From Actinospica acidithermotolerans (GTDB taxonomy: Bacteria > Actinomycetota > Actinomycetes > Streptomycetales > Catenulisporaceae), in the NCBI RefSeq assembly GCF_018139625.1, contig NZ_JAGSOH010000047.1:1-50301 (forward strand): a stretch of DNA of 50,301 nt, read 5' to 3'. A program made the position numbers and the translations under genes. How positions within the stretch are numbered: the stretch's first letter is position 1; each line of letters begins with the position of its first letter. Below, in pieces: positions 1 to 6,709 of this stretch. The notes under the pieces were generated by a model, which was not told the DNA's origin, did not search any database, and was given only the letters and a program-made list of their open reading frames with translations.

Positions 1-14
1 CACCCACCCCACAG

Positions 15-110
15 CCCAACCGCAGCCGAACCAACACCCCCGGGGCTCTCTGAGCCGGCCCGCCGAAGGCGAATTTGACGTTGACGTTGACGTTACCGTT
101 GACATTGATT
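15..110. repeat. Dispersed repeat, left copy, with TGACGT microsatellite
   Basis: Bases 15-97 are nearly identical, in the same orientation, to 33973-34055, differing by a few substitutions. Both copies end in tandem TTGACG/TGACGT hexamers. The left copy lies at the window edge, so any extension upstream (such as the large hairpin beside the right copy) cannot be seen. One reading frame stays open from the window start to a TGA at 161-163 and would end in PNNYFQYTIRV; this could be the tail of a gene starting outside the window, but I have no support for that. Nothing else is recognised in 98-247. Confidence 0.75.
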
Positions 111-247
111 TCCCGGTGAATCCGCAGCCGAACAACTACTTCCAGTATACGATCCGGGTCTGACAAAGGCGCGGTCTTCCGGCTGTTCTTGAGTGATTTT
201 CAGGATAAGGGGCGAAAATCTCGCGAGCGAACCGATGTCGGGCTGTG

Positions 248-1858
248 TCATTCGTCTCGCGGGGTGTATTCGGCGACGTCGAAATCTGCTGCGTGACCGC
301 CGCCTGTCAGGTCCCACACCCACAGGCCGACGAATGCGCCGGTGAAGCCGAGCGTGCGGATCGCGCCGTCGTCGAATACTTCGGCGTGTCCGTCGGAGAG
401 GACGGTTGCGTCGTACGCGGGACCTATGGGCTCCCAGCCGTCGCCGGCGTCGTAGCGGAAGGTCAGTTTGGCGTCGTCGGCTAGGTCCATGCCGAGCCGC
501 ATCCTGGCGGGGACTGACGGGTCGAACTCGCCGAGCGCAGTGCGGCCGCGGTCGCAGTGTGCGATGCGGAGCACCGGGCGTGCGTTGTCGTCGGCGGTGA
601 CGTGCAGGAAGTACCAGTTCTCGCTGTTGTAGTACGCGGTGATCCCGGCGAGTTGCTGCACGCCGCGGGGCTCGTACTCCATCGTCGCCTCGAAGCCGAA
701 GCGCAGGGCCGTGGCACGGCGTGCGACTAGGCTCGCGCCCATGAGGCTGCGTGGGGAACGGCCGCCGTGCACGCGCAGGTGCGAGGGGCGTTCTGTCAGC
801 GACAGCCAGTCTTCGGACGCGGGACGGCGCAAGGTCGACCACTGCGATCCCAGGGCCTTGGTGTCGAAGCCGTCCGACTCCGCTTTTTTCGGAGAGTGCG
901 GCTGCCGTGGGGGTGGGAGGTTCGGTGCCGGAATCGTGAGGGCGGGTAGGCCGCCTGGGACGCGTGGCCAGCCGTCGTCCGTCCATGTCACCGGCGCCAA
1001 CGCCGTTTCCCGGCCGAGGATGCACGGCCCGCGGCGGCCGTGCGGGCGGGCGGCCAGATATGCGAGGTACCACTCCCCTGAGCCCGTACTCACGAGGCTG
1101 CCGTGGCCCGCCTTCTGCAGCGGGAGGTCGGGGTGATCGCGCGCGGTGAGTAGGGCGCCGTGCGGGTCACGCTCGTATGGACCGAGCAGGCTGCGCGAGC
1201 GGGCGACGGTTACCTGGTGGTCGTATCCGGTGCCGCCGTCGGCGGTGAGCAGGTAGTACCAGTCGCCGATGCGGTAGAGGTTCGGTCCCTCGATCCACCC
1301 GGCCTGCGGCGGCAGCGCGATCTGCTGCGGCTCGCCGAGCGTCCGCAGGGTTCGGCGATCGAAGCGCGTCGCCTCCAGGCCGAGCGAACCGGAGTGGCCG
1401 GGACGCCAGTCGTGCGCGAGGTTGATCAGCCAGCTTTCGTCGCCGTCGTGCAGCAGCGAGGCGTCGAATCCGCGCGCGTGCAGCAAGACGGGATCCGACC
1501 ACGGGCCGTCGATCGTCGGCGCGGTCACGACGTGGTTAGGGCAGTCGGTGAAGCCGCCGGCGTAGGTCGAGACGTTCGAGTAGACGAGGTAGAACCGCTC
1601 GTCGGCGAAGGTCAGGTTGGGTGCCCAGACTCCCCCGGAATCCGGGCAGCCGGCGAGGTCGAGCAGCCGGGTCTCGTCGAGGGCGCCGCCGACCGGGCTC
1701 CAGTTCGCCAGGTCGGCGGAGCGGTGCAGCCGGACCCCGGGGTGCCACTCGAACGTCGAGGTGGCCAGGAAGAACTCACCCCCGACCCGCAGGATGGACG
1801 GGTCGGGGTGCGAGCCCGGCAGCACCGGGTTTCGGATGATCTCTGGACGTGCTTCCAC
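248..1858 (-). CDS. Glycoside hydrolase family 43 protein (beta-xylosidase/arabinofuranosidase-like)
   Basis: This 536-residue protein probably trims xylose or arabinose side units from plant polysaccharide. The N-terminal half is a five-bladed GH43 propeller: the catalytic base sits in GSHPDPSI (D19), the pKa-modulating Asp in FDASLL (D132) and the general acid in WIEGPNLY (E190). The C-terminal part, from about residue 330, is a beta-sandwich of the type that closes the active site in GH43 xylosidases (ITAYYNSENWYFLHV). No signal peptide is seen, so it is probably cytosolic and acts on imported oligosaccharides. I chose the GTG at 1858 because homology begins within ten residues of it; the reading frame continues upstream but that translation is arginine/alanine-rich noise. 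The ribosome site is weak. The exact substrate cannot be told. Confidence 0.85.
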   Translation of the reverse strand: MEARPEIIRNPVLPGSHPDPSILRVGGEFFLATSTFEWHPGVRLHRSADLANWSPVGGALDETRLLDLAGCPDSGGVWAPNLTFADERFYLVYSNVSTYAGGFTDCPNHVVTAPTIDGPWSDPVLLHARGFDASLLHDGDESWLINLAHDWRPGHSGSLGLEATRFDRRTLRTLGEPQQIALPPQAGWIEGPNLYRIGDWYYLLTADGGTGYDHQVTVARSRSLLGPYERDPHGALLTARDHPDLPLQKAGHGSLVSTGSGEWYLAYLAARPHGRRGPCILGRETALAPVTWTDDGWPRVPGGLPALTIPAPNLPPPRQPHSPKKAESDGFDTKALGSQWSTLRRPASEDWLSLTERPSHLRVHGGRSPRSLMGASLVARRATALRFGFEATMEYEPRGVQQLAGITAYYNSENWYFLHVTADDNARPVLRIAHCDRGRTALGEFDPSVPARMRLGMDLADDAKLTFRYDAGDGWEPIGPAYDATVLSDGHAEVFDDGAIRTLGFTGAFVGLWVWDLTGGGHAADFDVAEYTPRDE

Positions 1859-1926
1859 CGGCCTGGACCGTAGTGTCGAACGCGTTCGCGGACAAGGGGC
1901 CCCCGCATGCCGCACCCGGCACTCGG

Positions 1927-2086
1927 CGGCTAGCGGGAGCGGCGCCGGAACCCGCGGCGGGCGTGCGGGCGGACGGGACGTCCGGTGATCGTGGTCACTG
2001 CGGCACCCGCCGGCTAGCGGGAGCGCCGCCGGAACCCGCGGCGGGTGTGCGGGCGGACGGGACGTCCGGTGATCGTGGTCACTGCG
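1927..2086. repeat. 84-bp tandem duplication of a gene 3' end
   Basis: Two copies with 84-bp period: 1927-2002 and 2011-2086. The second copy is the coding end of the neighbouring membrane-protein gene on the minus strand. The first lies just beyond its stop. Read on the minus strand, the extra copy still encodes the same C-terminal peptide (TTITGRPVRPHARRGFRRR, A instead of T at one place) and keeps its own TAG. The two copies differ by only a few bases. Confidence 0.85.
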
Positions 2087-2556
2087 ACCTCCGATTCCGG
2101 GATGTCCTGCGTGCCGCCCTCGGCGGCGCGGATGGCCCGCTCGTAGACGGCGCGGTCGTTCGACGACGGCGCCACGACCACCTGCGGGGTGGCCTGCGAG
2201 GGCGGCGGATCCAGCGGGATCTGCGGCACCTGCGGGCTCTGCGGCAGCGGCTCGACCGCCACCCACTCCTCGCCCGGGGCGGTCGACGGCAGGCTCACCG
2301 GGTTGCCGGCCGCGTCCAGCACCGGGTCTCCCAGCGGTTCGACCACGGCCGCGACGTCCGCGGCGGGCTTGGCCAGCAGCGGGCTGTCCGCGATCACCGT
2401 GCGCACGATGAGGTCGGCGACGCCGCCGAGCAGCACGATGAGCCCGGCCTGCTGCAGGTTGATCCATTGCGGGGTGCCGTTCACGGCGAAGGCCAGCACC
2501 GCGCCTATCGCGACGGCCGCGAGGGCCCCGACAAAACTGGTACGTCTCATGATCAC
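2014..2556 (-). CDS. Small membrane protein with proline-rich tail
   Basis: A 180-residue protein of unknown function. Residues 8-28 and 34-52 form two membrane segments, followed by a hydrophilic, proline-rich region (about 95-140) and a basic C-terminus rich in arginine (RRGFRRRSR). The GTG start at 2556 overlaps the TGA stop of the upstream gene in a GTGA; an ATG six bases downstream (2550) is an equally good start. It is co-transcribed with the four-helix membrane protein upstream. Its last 22 codons are duplicated just downstream of the stop. The layout of N-terminal helices plus disordered cytosolic tail suggests an envelope or stress protein, which is inference only. Confidence 0.6.
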   Translation of the reverse strand: MIMRRTSFVGALAAVAIGAVLAFAVNGTPQWINLQQAGLIVLLGGVADLIVRTVIADSPLLAKPAADVAAVVEPLGDPVLDAAGNPVSLPSTAPGEEWVAVEPLPQSPQVPQIPLDPPPSQATPQVVVAPSSNDRAVYERAIRAAEGGTQDIPESEVAVTTITGRPVRPHTRRGFRRRSR

Positions 2557-3083
2557 CGCTCGTTTCCGATAGACGAATGACGGACGTTCGGCTCCTCGAC
2601 GGCGGCCGGGACGACCACCGTGCGCGCGCCGAGGAAGCCGCCGACCAGCAGCACCACCCCGCCGATGAGCAGCAGCCAGGCTCCGAAGCGCACGTCGTGC
2701 ACGGCCGTGCTGAAGTCGTGCCCGAAGTAGCGGTAGGCCTGCACCGCGTACATCACGAAGACCACGACGGCCGCCGCGCCCGCCAGGCGGGTGAGCCAGC
2801 CGGTGCGGTCGGCCAGGCCGATCAGCGCGACCAGCCCGATTAGGATCGTGAGCCCGCCGACCGTGCGCACGAGGTCTGATTCGGCCGCGAAGTCCGGCTG
2901 GACCAGGGCCTTGATGGTCAGTTTGTCGCCGGTGAGGTCCGGCCTCCAGTCGAGGAACGCGCCTACGACGATCGCGGCGGCACCGATCAGCGTCGCCAGT
3001 AGCCGGGCCATCTGGCGCCCGGCGCTCGCCGCGCGCACCTCGGCCTCGTACGCCCCGTACGATTCATAGTCTTCGTGCGCCAT
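2553..3083 (-). CDS. Four-helix integral membrane protein
   Basis: A 176-residue protein with four clear membrane segments: about residues 28-46, 75-93, 100-118 and 137-158. The N-terminus is short, acidic and tyrosine-rich (MAHEDYESYGAYEAE). The start at 3083 is fixed by a strong AGGAGGTG ribosome site; a longer reading to 3119 has none. It heads a two-gene unit with the downstream small membrane protein (GTGA overlap). No catalytic motif is seen and I do not recognise the family beyond resemblance to actinobacterial hypothetical membrane proteins. Its position among stress-type genes suggests a role in envelope homeostasis, as inference. Confidence 0.65.
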   Translation of the reverse strand: MAHEDYESYGAYEAEVRAASAGRQMARLLATLIGAAAIVVGAFLDWRPDLTGDKLTIKALVQPDFAAESDLVRTVGGLTILIGLVALIGLADRTGWLTRLAGAAAVVVFVMYAVQAYRYFGHDFSTAVHDVRFGAWLLLIGGVVLLVGGFLGARTVVVPAAVEEPNVRHSSIGNER

Positions 3084-3119
3084 TGCCGCACCTCCTGATG
3101 CGTGTGCCGCCCGTTTCAA

Positions 3120-3716
3120 TCAGTGGTCTTGCATGTCCTGGCGGGCCCGGTGAAGCAGGTCCCTGGCCCAGTCGCAGAGCGAAGCGAAGGGCCCGAGCAC
3201 CGCCTGGCCGACCGGCGAGCCGGTCAGCGTCGGGTGCGGATGGCTCGGCGCGAGCTCGATCGCGCGCAGCATCCAGCGGCCGAGCTCCTCCTGCTCGTGC
3301 TCGCTCAGCTCGCCGAGCACGGCCGGGAACTCCTCGGCCTCCTCGTGCACGAAGTGCATCTGCACCTGCTCCTCGAGAATCCGCAGCCGCGGCGCGAACC
3401 CGGGATCGTCCACGTCCAGCTTCTCGAGCTCGGCCAGCTCGCGCGCGGCCGCCTTCTCCTCGTCGTTGCGTGCCCGGATGAGCGCCGCGGGCAGCAGCTT
3501 CCCGGTCACCGGCCGCAGCACGACCTCCTCGGCGGCCTCGTGCCGCGCCAGCATCTCGCGCAGCATGTCGAAGGCCGCCCTGCGGTACTCTCCGTGCAGG
3601 TCGGGCACGATGCCGAACTGGTCCCGCAGTTGCGCGTGCTGCTCGTACAGGATGGAGACGACGTTGGCCTGCGGCAGTCGGGCCGCGGCCATCCGCTCCT
3701 CGCGCGCGGTGCGCAT
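3120..3716 (-). CDS. Hemerythrin-domain (HHE) protein
   Basis: A 198-residue protein with a four-helix hemerythrin fold expected to bind a di-iron centre. Candidate ligands are in YEQHAQLRD, MLARHEAAEE and MHFVHEEAEEFP. The C-terminal module, HPHPTLTGSPVGQAVLGPFA, is shared with the hemerythrin at 44434-45018, so the two are paralogs. Family members bind O2 or NO or act in iron and redox sensing. I took the ATG at 3716, with GAGGA about 12 bases upstream, over one further out. A SigB-type promoter (GTTT-N15-GGGTCA) lies at 3778-3802. It is one of five hemerythrin-type genes in the window. Confidence 0.85.
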   Translation of the reverse strand: MRTAREERMAAARLPQANVVSILYEQHAQLRDQFGIVPDLHGEYRRAAFDMLREMLARHEAAEEVVLRPVTGKLLPAALIRARNDEEKAAARELAELEKLDVDDPGFAPRLRILEEQVQMHFVHEEAEEFPAVLGELSEHEQEELGRWMLRAIELAPSHPHPTLTGSPVGQAVLGPFASLCDWARDLLHRARQDMQDH

Positions 3717-3777
3717 CAAGGACCACTTCCTCACTTCGGTTCGCGCTCGGGGCTCGATAATCGGACTTCGCCTCGGA

Positions 3778-3802
3778 TGACCCGCGGGCCCGATCGCTAA
3801 AC
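3778..3802 (-). promoter_or_regulatory. SigB/SigF-type promoter
   Basis: On the minus strand: GTTT, 15 bases, GGGTCA. It lies about 60 bases upstream of the hemerythrin start at 3716. The GTTT shares bases with the TAG stop of the gene upstream. Confidence 0.5.
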
Positions 3803-4084
3803 GGCGTCCGCCGCCAGGTTCGGCGCGGGCTCCGGCTCCGGGGTGACCGGGCGGTCCGGGTCAGGCCCGATCGGGCGGTCCGGGTCGGGCACCGGGTACG
3901 GCGTCGGGGACGGTACGACCGGCCGGTCCGGATCGGGGACGGGCTCCGGCGGGCCGTCCGGGTCGACCGGGCGCTCCGGGTCCGGCACGATCGGCGGGGC
4001 GGTCGGCGCTTCCTGCGGCGTGGTCGTCGCGAGGCTGCGGGCGGTGGTCTCTGTCATCTCGCTCAACGGCGTCATCTCGCTCAT
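3797..4084 (-). CDS. Proline/aspartate-rich repeat protein
   Basis: A 95-residue low-complexity protein. After about 25 Thr/Ala-rich residues it consists of imperfect copies of PDPDRPV (for example PVPDPDRPVVPSP and PDPDRPIGPDPDRP). No membrane segment or signal peptide is seen, and it is probably disordered. The ATG at 4084 lies exactly 9 bases downstream of a GGGTAG -10 element, implying a leaderless mRNA; in-frame ATGs at 4075 and 4057 are alternatives. It is divergent from the CBS-pair gene, both with SigB-type promoters. Some doubt that it is translated remains because composition alone could keep the frame open, but the promoter spacing supports it. Confidence 0.55.
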   Translation of the reverse strand: MSEMTPLSEMTETTARSLATTTPQEAPTAPPIVPDPERPVDPDGPPEPVPDPDRPVVPSPTPYPVPDPDRPIGPDPDRPVTPEPEPAPNLAADAV

Positions 4085-4093
4085 CGGCCCCGG

Positions 4094-4118
4094 CTACCCA
4101 GGACCCCTCGGCGTATGC
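4094..4118 (-). promoter_or_regulatory. SigB/SigF-type promoter
   Basis: Minus strand GCAT, 15 bases, GGGTAG. It is 9 bases from the ATG at 4084, the spacing of a leaderless transcript. Confidence 0.6.
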
Positions 4119-4120
4119 GC

Positions 4121-4145
4121 GCATGCCCGGGCCGGACCGGGGTAA
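4121..4145 (+). promoter_or_regulatory. SigB/SigF-type promoter
   Basis: Plus strand GCAT, 15 bases, GGGTAA, about 40 bases upstream of the CBS-pair gene. It is back to back with the opposite promoter at 4094-4118. Confidence 0.6.
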
Positions 4146-4185
4146 GCGCGCGTGTCAGCTCACCCGAGGGAAGGAATCTACGACG

Positions 4186-4602
4186 ATGGCGGTGACCGTC
4201 AGCGAGATCATGGCCGACACGCCGATCACGGCGCGGCCGACCACGTCGATCGCGGAGGTCGCGAGGATCATGCGGGACGAGGACGTCGGCGTCGTGCTGA
4301 TCGGCGAGGGCACCGACCTCATCGGCCTGGTGACCGACCGCGACCTGGTAGTGCGTTCGCTGGCCGGCGGGCTCGGACCGGACACGCCGGTGCGGCAGGC
4401 GTGCAGCGACCAGTTGTGGAGCGTGGCCCCGGAGACGGAGGTCGTGCGGGCCGCCGAATTGATGCGGAAGGCGGCGGTGCGCCGGCTGCCGGTCGTCGAG
4501 GATGGCAAGGCGGTGGGCGTGGTGTCGCTCGGCGACATCGCGGTGCTCGGTGCGCCGGACTCCGTCCTCGGCGCCATCAGCGTGGCCTTGCCGAACACCT
4601 GA
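4186..4602 (+). CDS. CBS-pair domain protein
   Basis: A 138-residue protein made of one tandem pair of CBS domains and nothing else. The first spans about residues 5-60 (SEIMADTPITARPTTSIAEV) and the second 70-125 (LMRKAAVRRLPVVEDGKAVG, then SLGDIAVLG). Stand-alone CBS pairs bind adenine nucleotides and often act as energy or stress sensors; actinobacterial members are induced by hypoxia or stationary phase. The start at 4186 has a GAGGGAAGGA ribosome site; a longer frame to 4123 begins upstream of the predicted promoter and is rejected. A SigB-type promoter precedes it. Its partner is unknown. Confidence 0.85.
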   Translation: MAVTVSEIMADTPITARPTTSIAEVARIMRDEDVGVVLIGEGTDLIGLVTDRDLVVRSLAGGLGPDTPVRQACSDQLWSVAPETEVVRAAELMRKAAVRRLPVVEDGKAVGVVSLGDIAVLGAPDSVLGAISVALPNT

Positions 4603-4677
4603 GGGCACGCATCCGAGAGTCATCTCGATAACCGTGCATACTCGACGATCACCTACAGCCGTCCTCGTCACGATGTG

Positions 4678-4932
4678 CTCGGGTACTTCCTCGTGCTGCT
4701 CGACGTGACCATCGTGAAGGTGGCGCTGCCAAGCATCGGGACGAGCCTGCACGTGCAGGTCAGCGGACTGCAATGGGTCGTCGACGGCTAGGCGATTGCC
4801 GGCGAACCCGGTGCGGCCAGGTTTCTGCCCGGCCTGCACGCCTCGGCCCTCGGCGCCGCCGCGCTGTACGTCACGTGTGCCGTGCTGGTTCTTCTCGGAT
4901 CGCGCCGCGATCGGGAAGACGCCCGTGCAACG
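4678..4932 (+). pseudogene. Remnant of an MFS (DHA2-type) drug-efflux transporter
   Basis: Two pieces of a 14-helix efflux transporter survive. The first is the N-terminal helix and loop (LLDVTIVKVALPSIG, then VSGLQWVVDG), ended by a TAG. The second follows almost directly and resembles the last helix and tail (HASALGAAALYVTCAVLVLL, then GSRRDRED). The roughly 400 residues between them are gone, so an internal deletion removed most of the gene. No start or promoter is recognisable. The tail overlaps a small gene on the opposite strand. Confidence 0.7.
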
Positions 4933-5008
4933 CATACCGCTCGAAGCGTTCGAGCAGGAGCATCGCCGGAAGGATCACGGCCGGGGTGAGCAGGAACAGG
5001 GCCACCAT
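4871..5008 (-). CDS. Small membrane protein (45 residues)
   Basis: A short gene with three lines of support. It starts with ATG at 5008 behind a GGAGG ribosome site (TTGGAGGTGCCGTTC). A SigB-type promoter (GTTT-N14-GGGTCA) lies at 5052-5075. The product is a credible single-span membrane peptide: residues 2-19 are hydrophobic (VALFLLTPAVILPAMLLL), followed by charged ERFERYALHG and a hydrophilic tail. It runs antisense to the tail of the MFS remnant, so the reading frame might be a by-product of that sequence, but the promoter and ribosome site argue for expression. Function unknown. Confidence 0.5.
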   Translation of the reverse strand: MVALFLLTPAVILPAMLLLERFERYALHGRLPDRGAIREEPARHT

Positions 5009-5051
5009 GAACGGCACCTCCAAGACGCCTCGGGGGTCAGGCGCCTGCGGG

Positions 5052-5075
5052 TGACCCTGTTCGGTACCGCCAAAC
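5052..5075 (-). promoter_or_regulatory. SigB/SigF-type promoter
   Basis: Minus strand GTTT, 14 bases, GGGTCA. It points at the small membrane-protein gene starting at 5008, and no other gene could use it. Nothing else is recognised between 5009 and 5152. Confidence 0.5.
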
Positions 5076-5152
5076 GGCTCTTGACCGATTCGTCATACAA
5101 GCTGTGGATTCAGCTGCGAATGAGGACTCTGAGCTCTACGGACGGATCCGGC

Positions 5153-5497
5153 TCAGGCCGACGCGGAAGGCCAGTCGGGGGCGTCGATGCCGAAGACGTC
5201 GGGTCCGAGGCGGGTCATCTCGAGCACCCGCTCGACCGCCGGGGAGAGCACGAACGCGAGGCGCACCTCGGCCGCCCGGACGGCGTCCGCGCCGTTGAGC
5301 AGGGCGCGCAGCCCCGCGGAGTCCAGGAAGCCGACGCCCGCGAGGTCGAGCAGCAGCTCGGAGCCGGGATCCATGCCCTCGACGGCGCCGCTGATCCCCG
5401 CTTCGAGCTTCTCGGCGGCGCCGAGGTCCACGTCCCCGACGATGGTCAGCGCGCGCCCGCCGTCACGGACCGTGCTGGAGATCTCGCAGCCGTCCAT
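5153..5497 (-). CDS. STAS-domain anti-sigma factor antagonist
   Basis: A 114-residue single STAS domain of the SpoIIAA/RsbV type. These proteins, when unphosphorylated, bind RsbW-type anti-sigma kinases and free the sigma factor; the kinase switches them off by phosphorylating a conserved serine. That serine is present in FLDSAGLRAL. The fold is otherwise standard: a beta start (RALTIVGDVDLGAAEKL), a central ELLLDLAGVGF strand and a C-terminal helix. The start at 5497 is preferred over 5530 because GGGAGCAGGG precedes it. It stands alone, but three RsbW-type partners and one SigB-type sigma factor are encoded in the window. Confidence 0.85.
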   Translation of the reverse strand: MDGCEISSTVRDGGRALTIVGDVDLGAAEKLEAGISGAVEGMDPGSELLLDLAGVGFLDSAGLRALLNGADAVRAAEVRLAFVLSPAVERVLEMTRLGPDVFGIDAPDWPSASA

Positions 5498-5540
5498 CCC
5501 TGCTCCCGCGTCGCTTCCGCGCTCGGCCACCGCCCGAACC

Positions 5541-5561
5541 GCCCGTCCCGGCGGGACGGGC
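5541..5561. other. Perfect GC palindrome upstream of the STAS gene
   Basis: GCCCGTCCCG and its inverse flank a single G: a 10-bp stem about 45 bases upstream of the STAS start. It could be a terminator for transcription from the right, an operator or a leader structure; the sequence does not decide. Confidence 0.4.
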
Positions 5562-5645
5562 CCACCACTTCAGCTTGTGGACCCCGGCGCCGGCTGTCAA
5601 CGCGTGCGGCCCGGGCGGGGCCAGGCAGGCGAACGGGCCCGCACA

Positions 5646-5905
5646 GGGGCGGCCGTCCGGGCCACGTGCCGATACGCGCTGCGGGCCAGCGCCCCGTACG
5701 GCAAGCGCTGCACGGGCCGCCTACCGGGGGCTCGGGCGTACTGGCCACGTGCCGATACGCGCTGCGGGCCGACGCCCCGTACGCCAAGGGCTGCACGGGC
5801 CGCCTACCGGCGGGCTCGGCCGTACGGGCCACGTGCCGATACGCGCTGCGGGCCGGCGCTCCGTGTGCAAGGGCTGCACGGGCCGCCGACCCGCGGGCTC
5901 GGCCG
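5646..5905. repeat. 83/84-bp tandem repeat, three copies
   Basis: Three copies of a unit containing GCCACGTGCCGATACGCGCT start at about 5661, 5744 and 5828 (periods 83 and 84). This is most of the 389-base gap between the STAS gene and the next gene. All six frames remain partly open through it because of composition, and no frame looks like protein. The unit does not include the end of the neighbouring gene. Function unknown. Confidence 0.85.
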
Positions 5906-5919
5906 TCGGCTCCGGTCGG

Positions 5920-6147
5920 CTACTGCCCCGAGCGGCCCGGCTCGCCGCGGCTGCGGCCCGCCTCCTCGGCGCGGCAGCGCTCGATCAGCTCCCGCTGCTC
6001 GGGCGAGTTCTCGTCCTCCACGGGCTCGGGGTCGTGCCACTCCTCGGTCCGGGTCGGGCGCCCGGACCGCACCAGGCCCTCGACCTCCTTCTTCATCTCG
6101 TCGTCGCGCTGCGCTCCGTGCTTGTCGCTGGATCGCTGGATACTCAA
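5920..6147 (-). CDS. Small hydrophilic protein, sigma-factor operon
   Basis: A 75-residue highly charged protein (RSSDKHGAQRDDEMKKEVEG, then EEWHDPEPVEDENSPEQREL) with no membrane segment or cysteine. It is probably disordered or helical, as in small desiccation or general stress proteins. A TTG start at 6147 follows AGGAG by 10 bases; an internal ATG (residue 18) is the alternative. It is last in a probable operon after DUF5709, six bases downstream. I cannot assign a function; co-expression with the sigma factor is the main clue. Confidence 0.6.
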   Translation of the reverse strand: MSIQRSSDKHGAQRDDEMKKEVEGLVRSGRPTRTEEWHDPEPVEDENSPEQRELIERCRAEEAGRSRGEPGRSGQ

Positions 6148-6153
6148 GCCGCG

Positions 6154-6657
6154 TCAGCTCCTCTCGTCGGCGCCGGCCTCCGGGTCGGGCGACCCGGAGC
6201 CGTTCTCGGGAAACCCCGATTCGTCCTCGGGGACGAGGTGGACGGCGGCCTCCTCGGCGGAGGCCGCGCCGCCGTCGCGCCCGACCTCCCGGGCGAACTG
6301 GCGCGGCGCGGCCGCGTCCACGGAAAGGGCCCCCTCGTCGGCCGCGACCAGGCGCCCGGCGCGCTCGGCGTCGACCGGCGCCGGGTTGCGCGGGTCCTGC
6401 TCGGGCACTTCCTGCGCGAGGCGCTGGTCGAGGGTCTCGCCCTGCCGCGCCTCGGCCTCCGTCACCCCGAAGCGCTCGGAGGCGGGATGCCGCTCGGGCG
6501 GGCTGATCCCGGTGTCGAGCGGGTCCTGCGCCAGATCGTCGCTCTCCAGCGTCTCCGAGGGCTGCAGAACGCCCTCGTCCTCCGGCACGTCCTGGGTCTC
6601 CAGCCCCTCGACGTCCGTGCGCTGCTCCGTCTGGTCGTGCTGATCCTGCGTGCTCAT
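6154..6657 (-). CDS. DUF5709-like acidic protein
   Basis: A 167-residue acidic protein with motifs I recognise from the actinobacterial DUF5709 family: LESDDLAQDPLDTGISPPER, then a GVT...GETLDQRLAQEVPE stretch and an AGRLVA block near residue 120. It lacks membrane segments and catalytic signatures. It lies 52 bases downstream of the sigma-factor gene on the same strand, probably in one transcript. Family members commonly occur next to stress-response genes and their role is not known. The ATG at 6657 is the only reasonable start. Confidence 0.7.
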   Translation of the reverse strand: MSTQDQHDQTEQRTDVEGLETQDVPEDEGVLQPSETLESDDLAQDPLDTGISPPERHPASERFGVTEAEARQGETLDQRLAQEVPEQDPRNPAPVDAERAGRLVAADEGALSVDAAAPRQFAREVGRDGGAASAEEAAVHLVPEDESGFPENGSGSPDPEAGADERS

Positions 6658-6709
6658 GGTGCCACTCCCCGATCACTCCGCCGGTCGCCGGTCGTCGGTC
6701 GCCGGTCGA

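Noticed and set aside
15-163. Coding C-terminus of an upstream gene
   Set aside because: One frame is open to a TGA at 161-163, but the sequence is a dispersed repeat with microsatellite and no family is recognisable.
248-2467. 739-residue version of the GH43 protein
   Set aside because: The first 203 residues are antisense to the neighbouring membrane-protein gene and its duplication; homology begins at the GTG at 1858.
4678-4932. Functional drug-efflux transporter
   Set aside because: Only the first helix and the tail remain and an in-frame TAG separates them.
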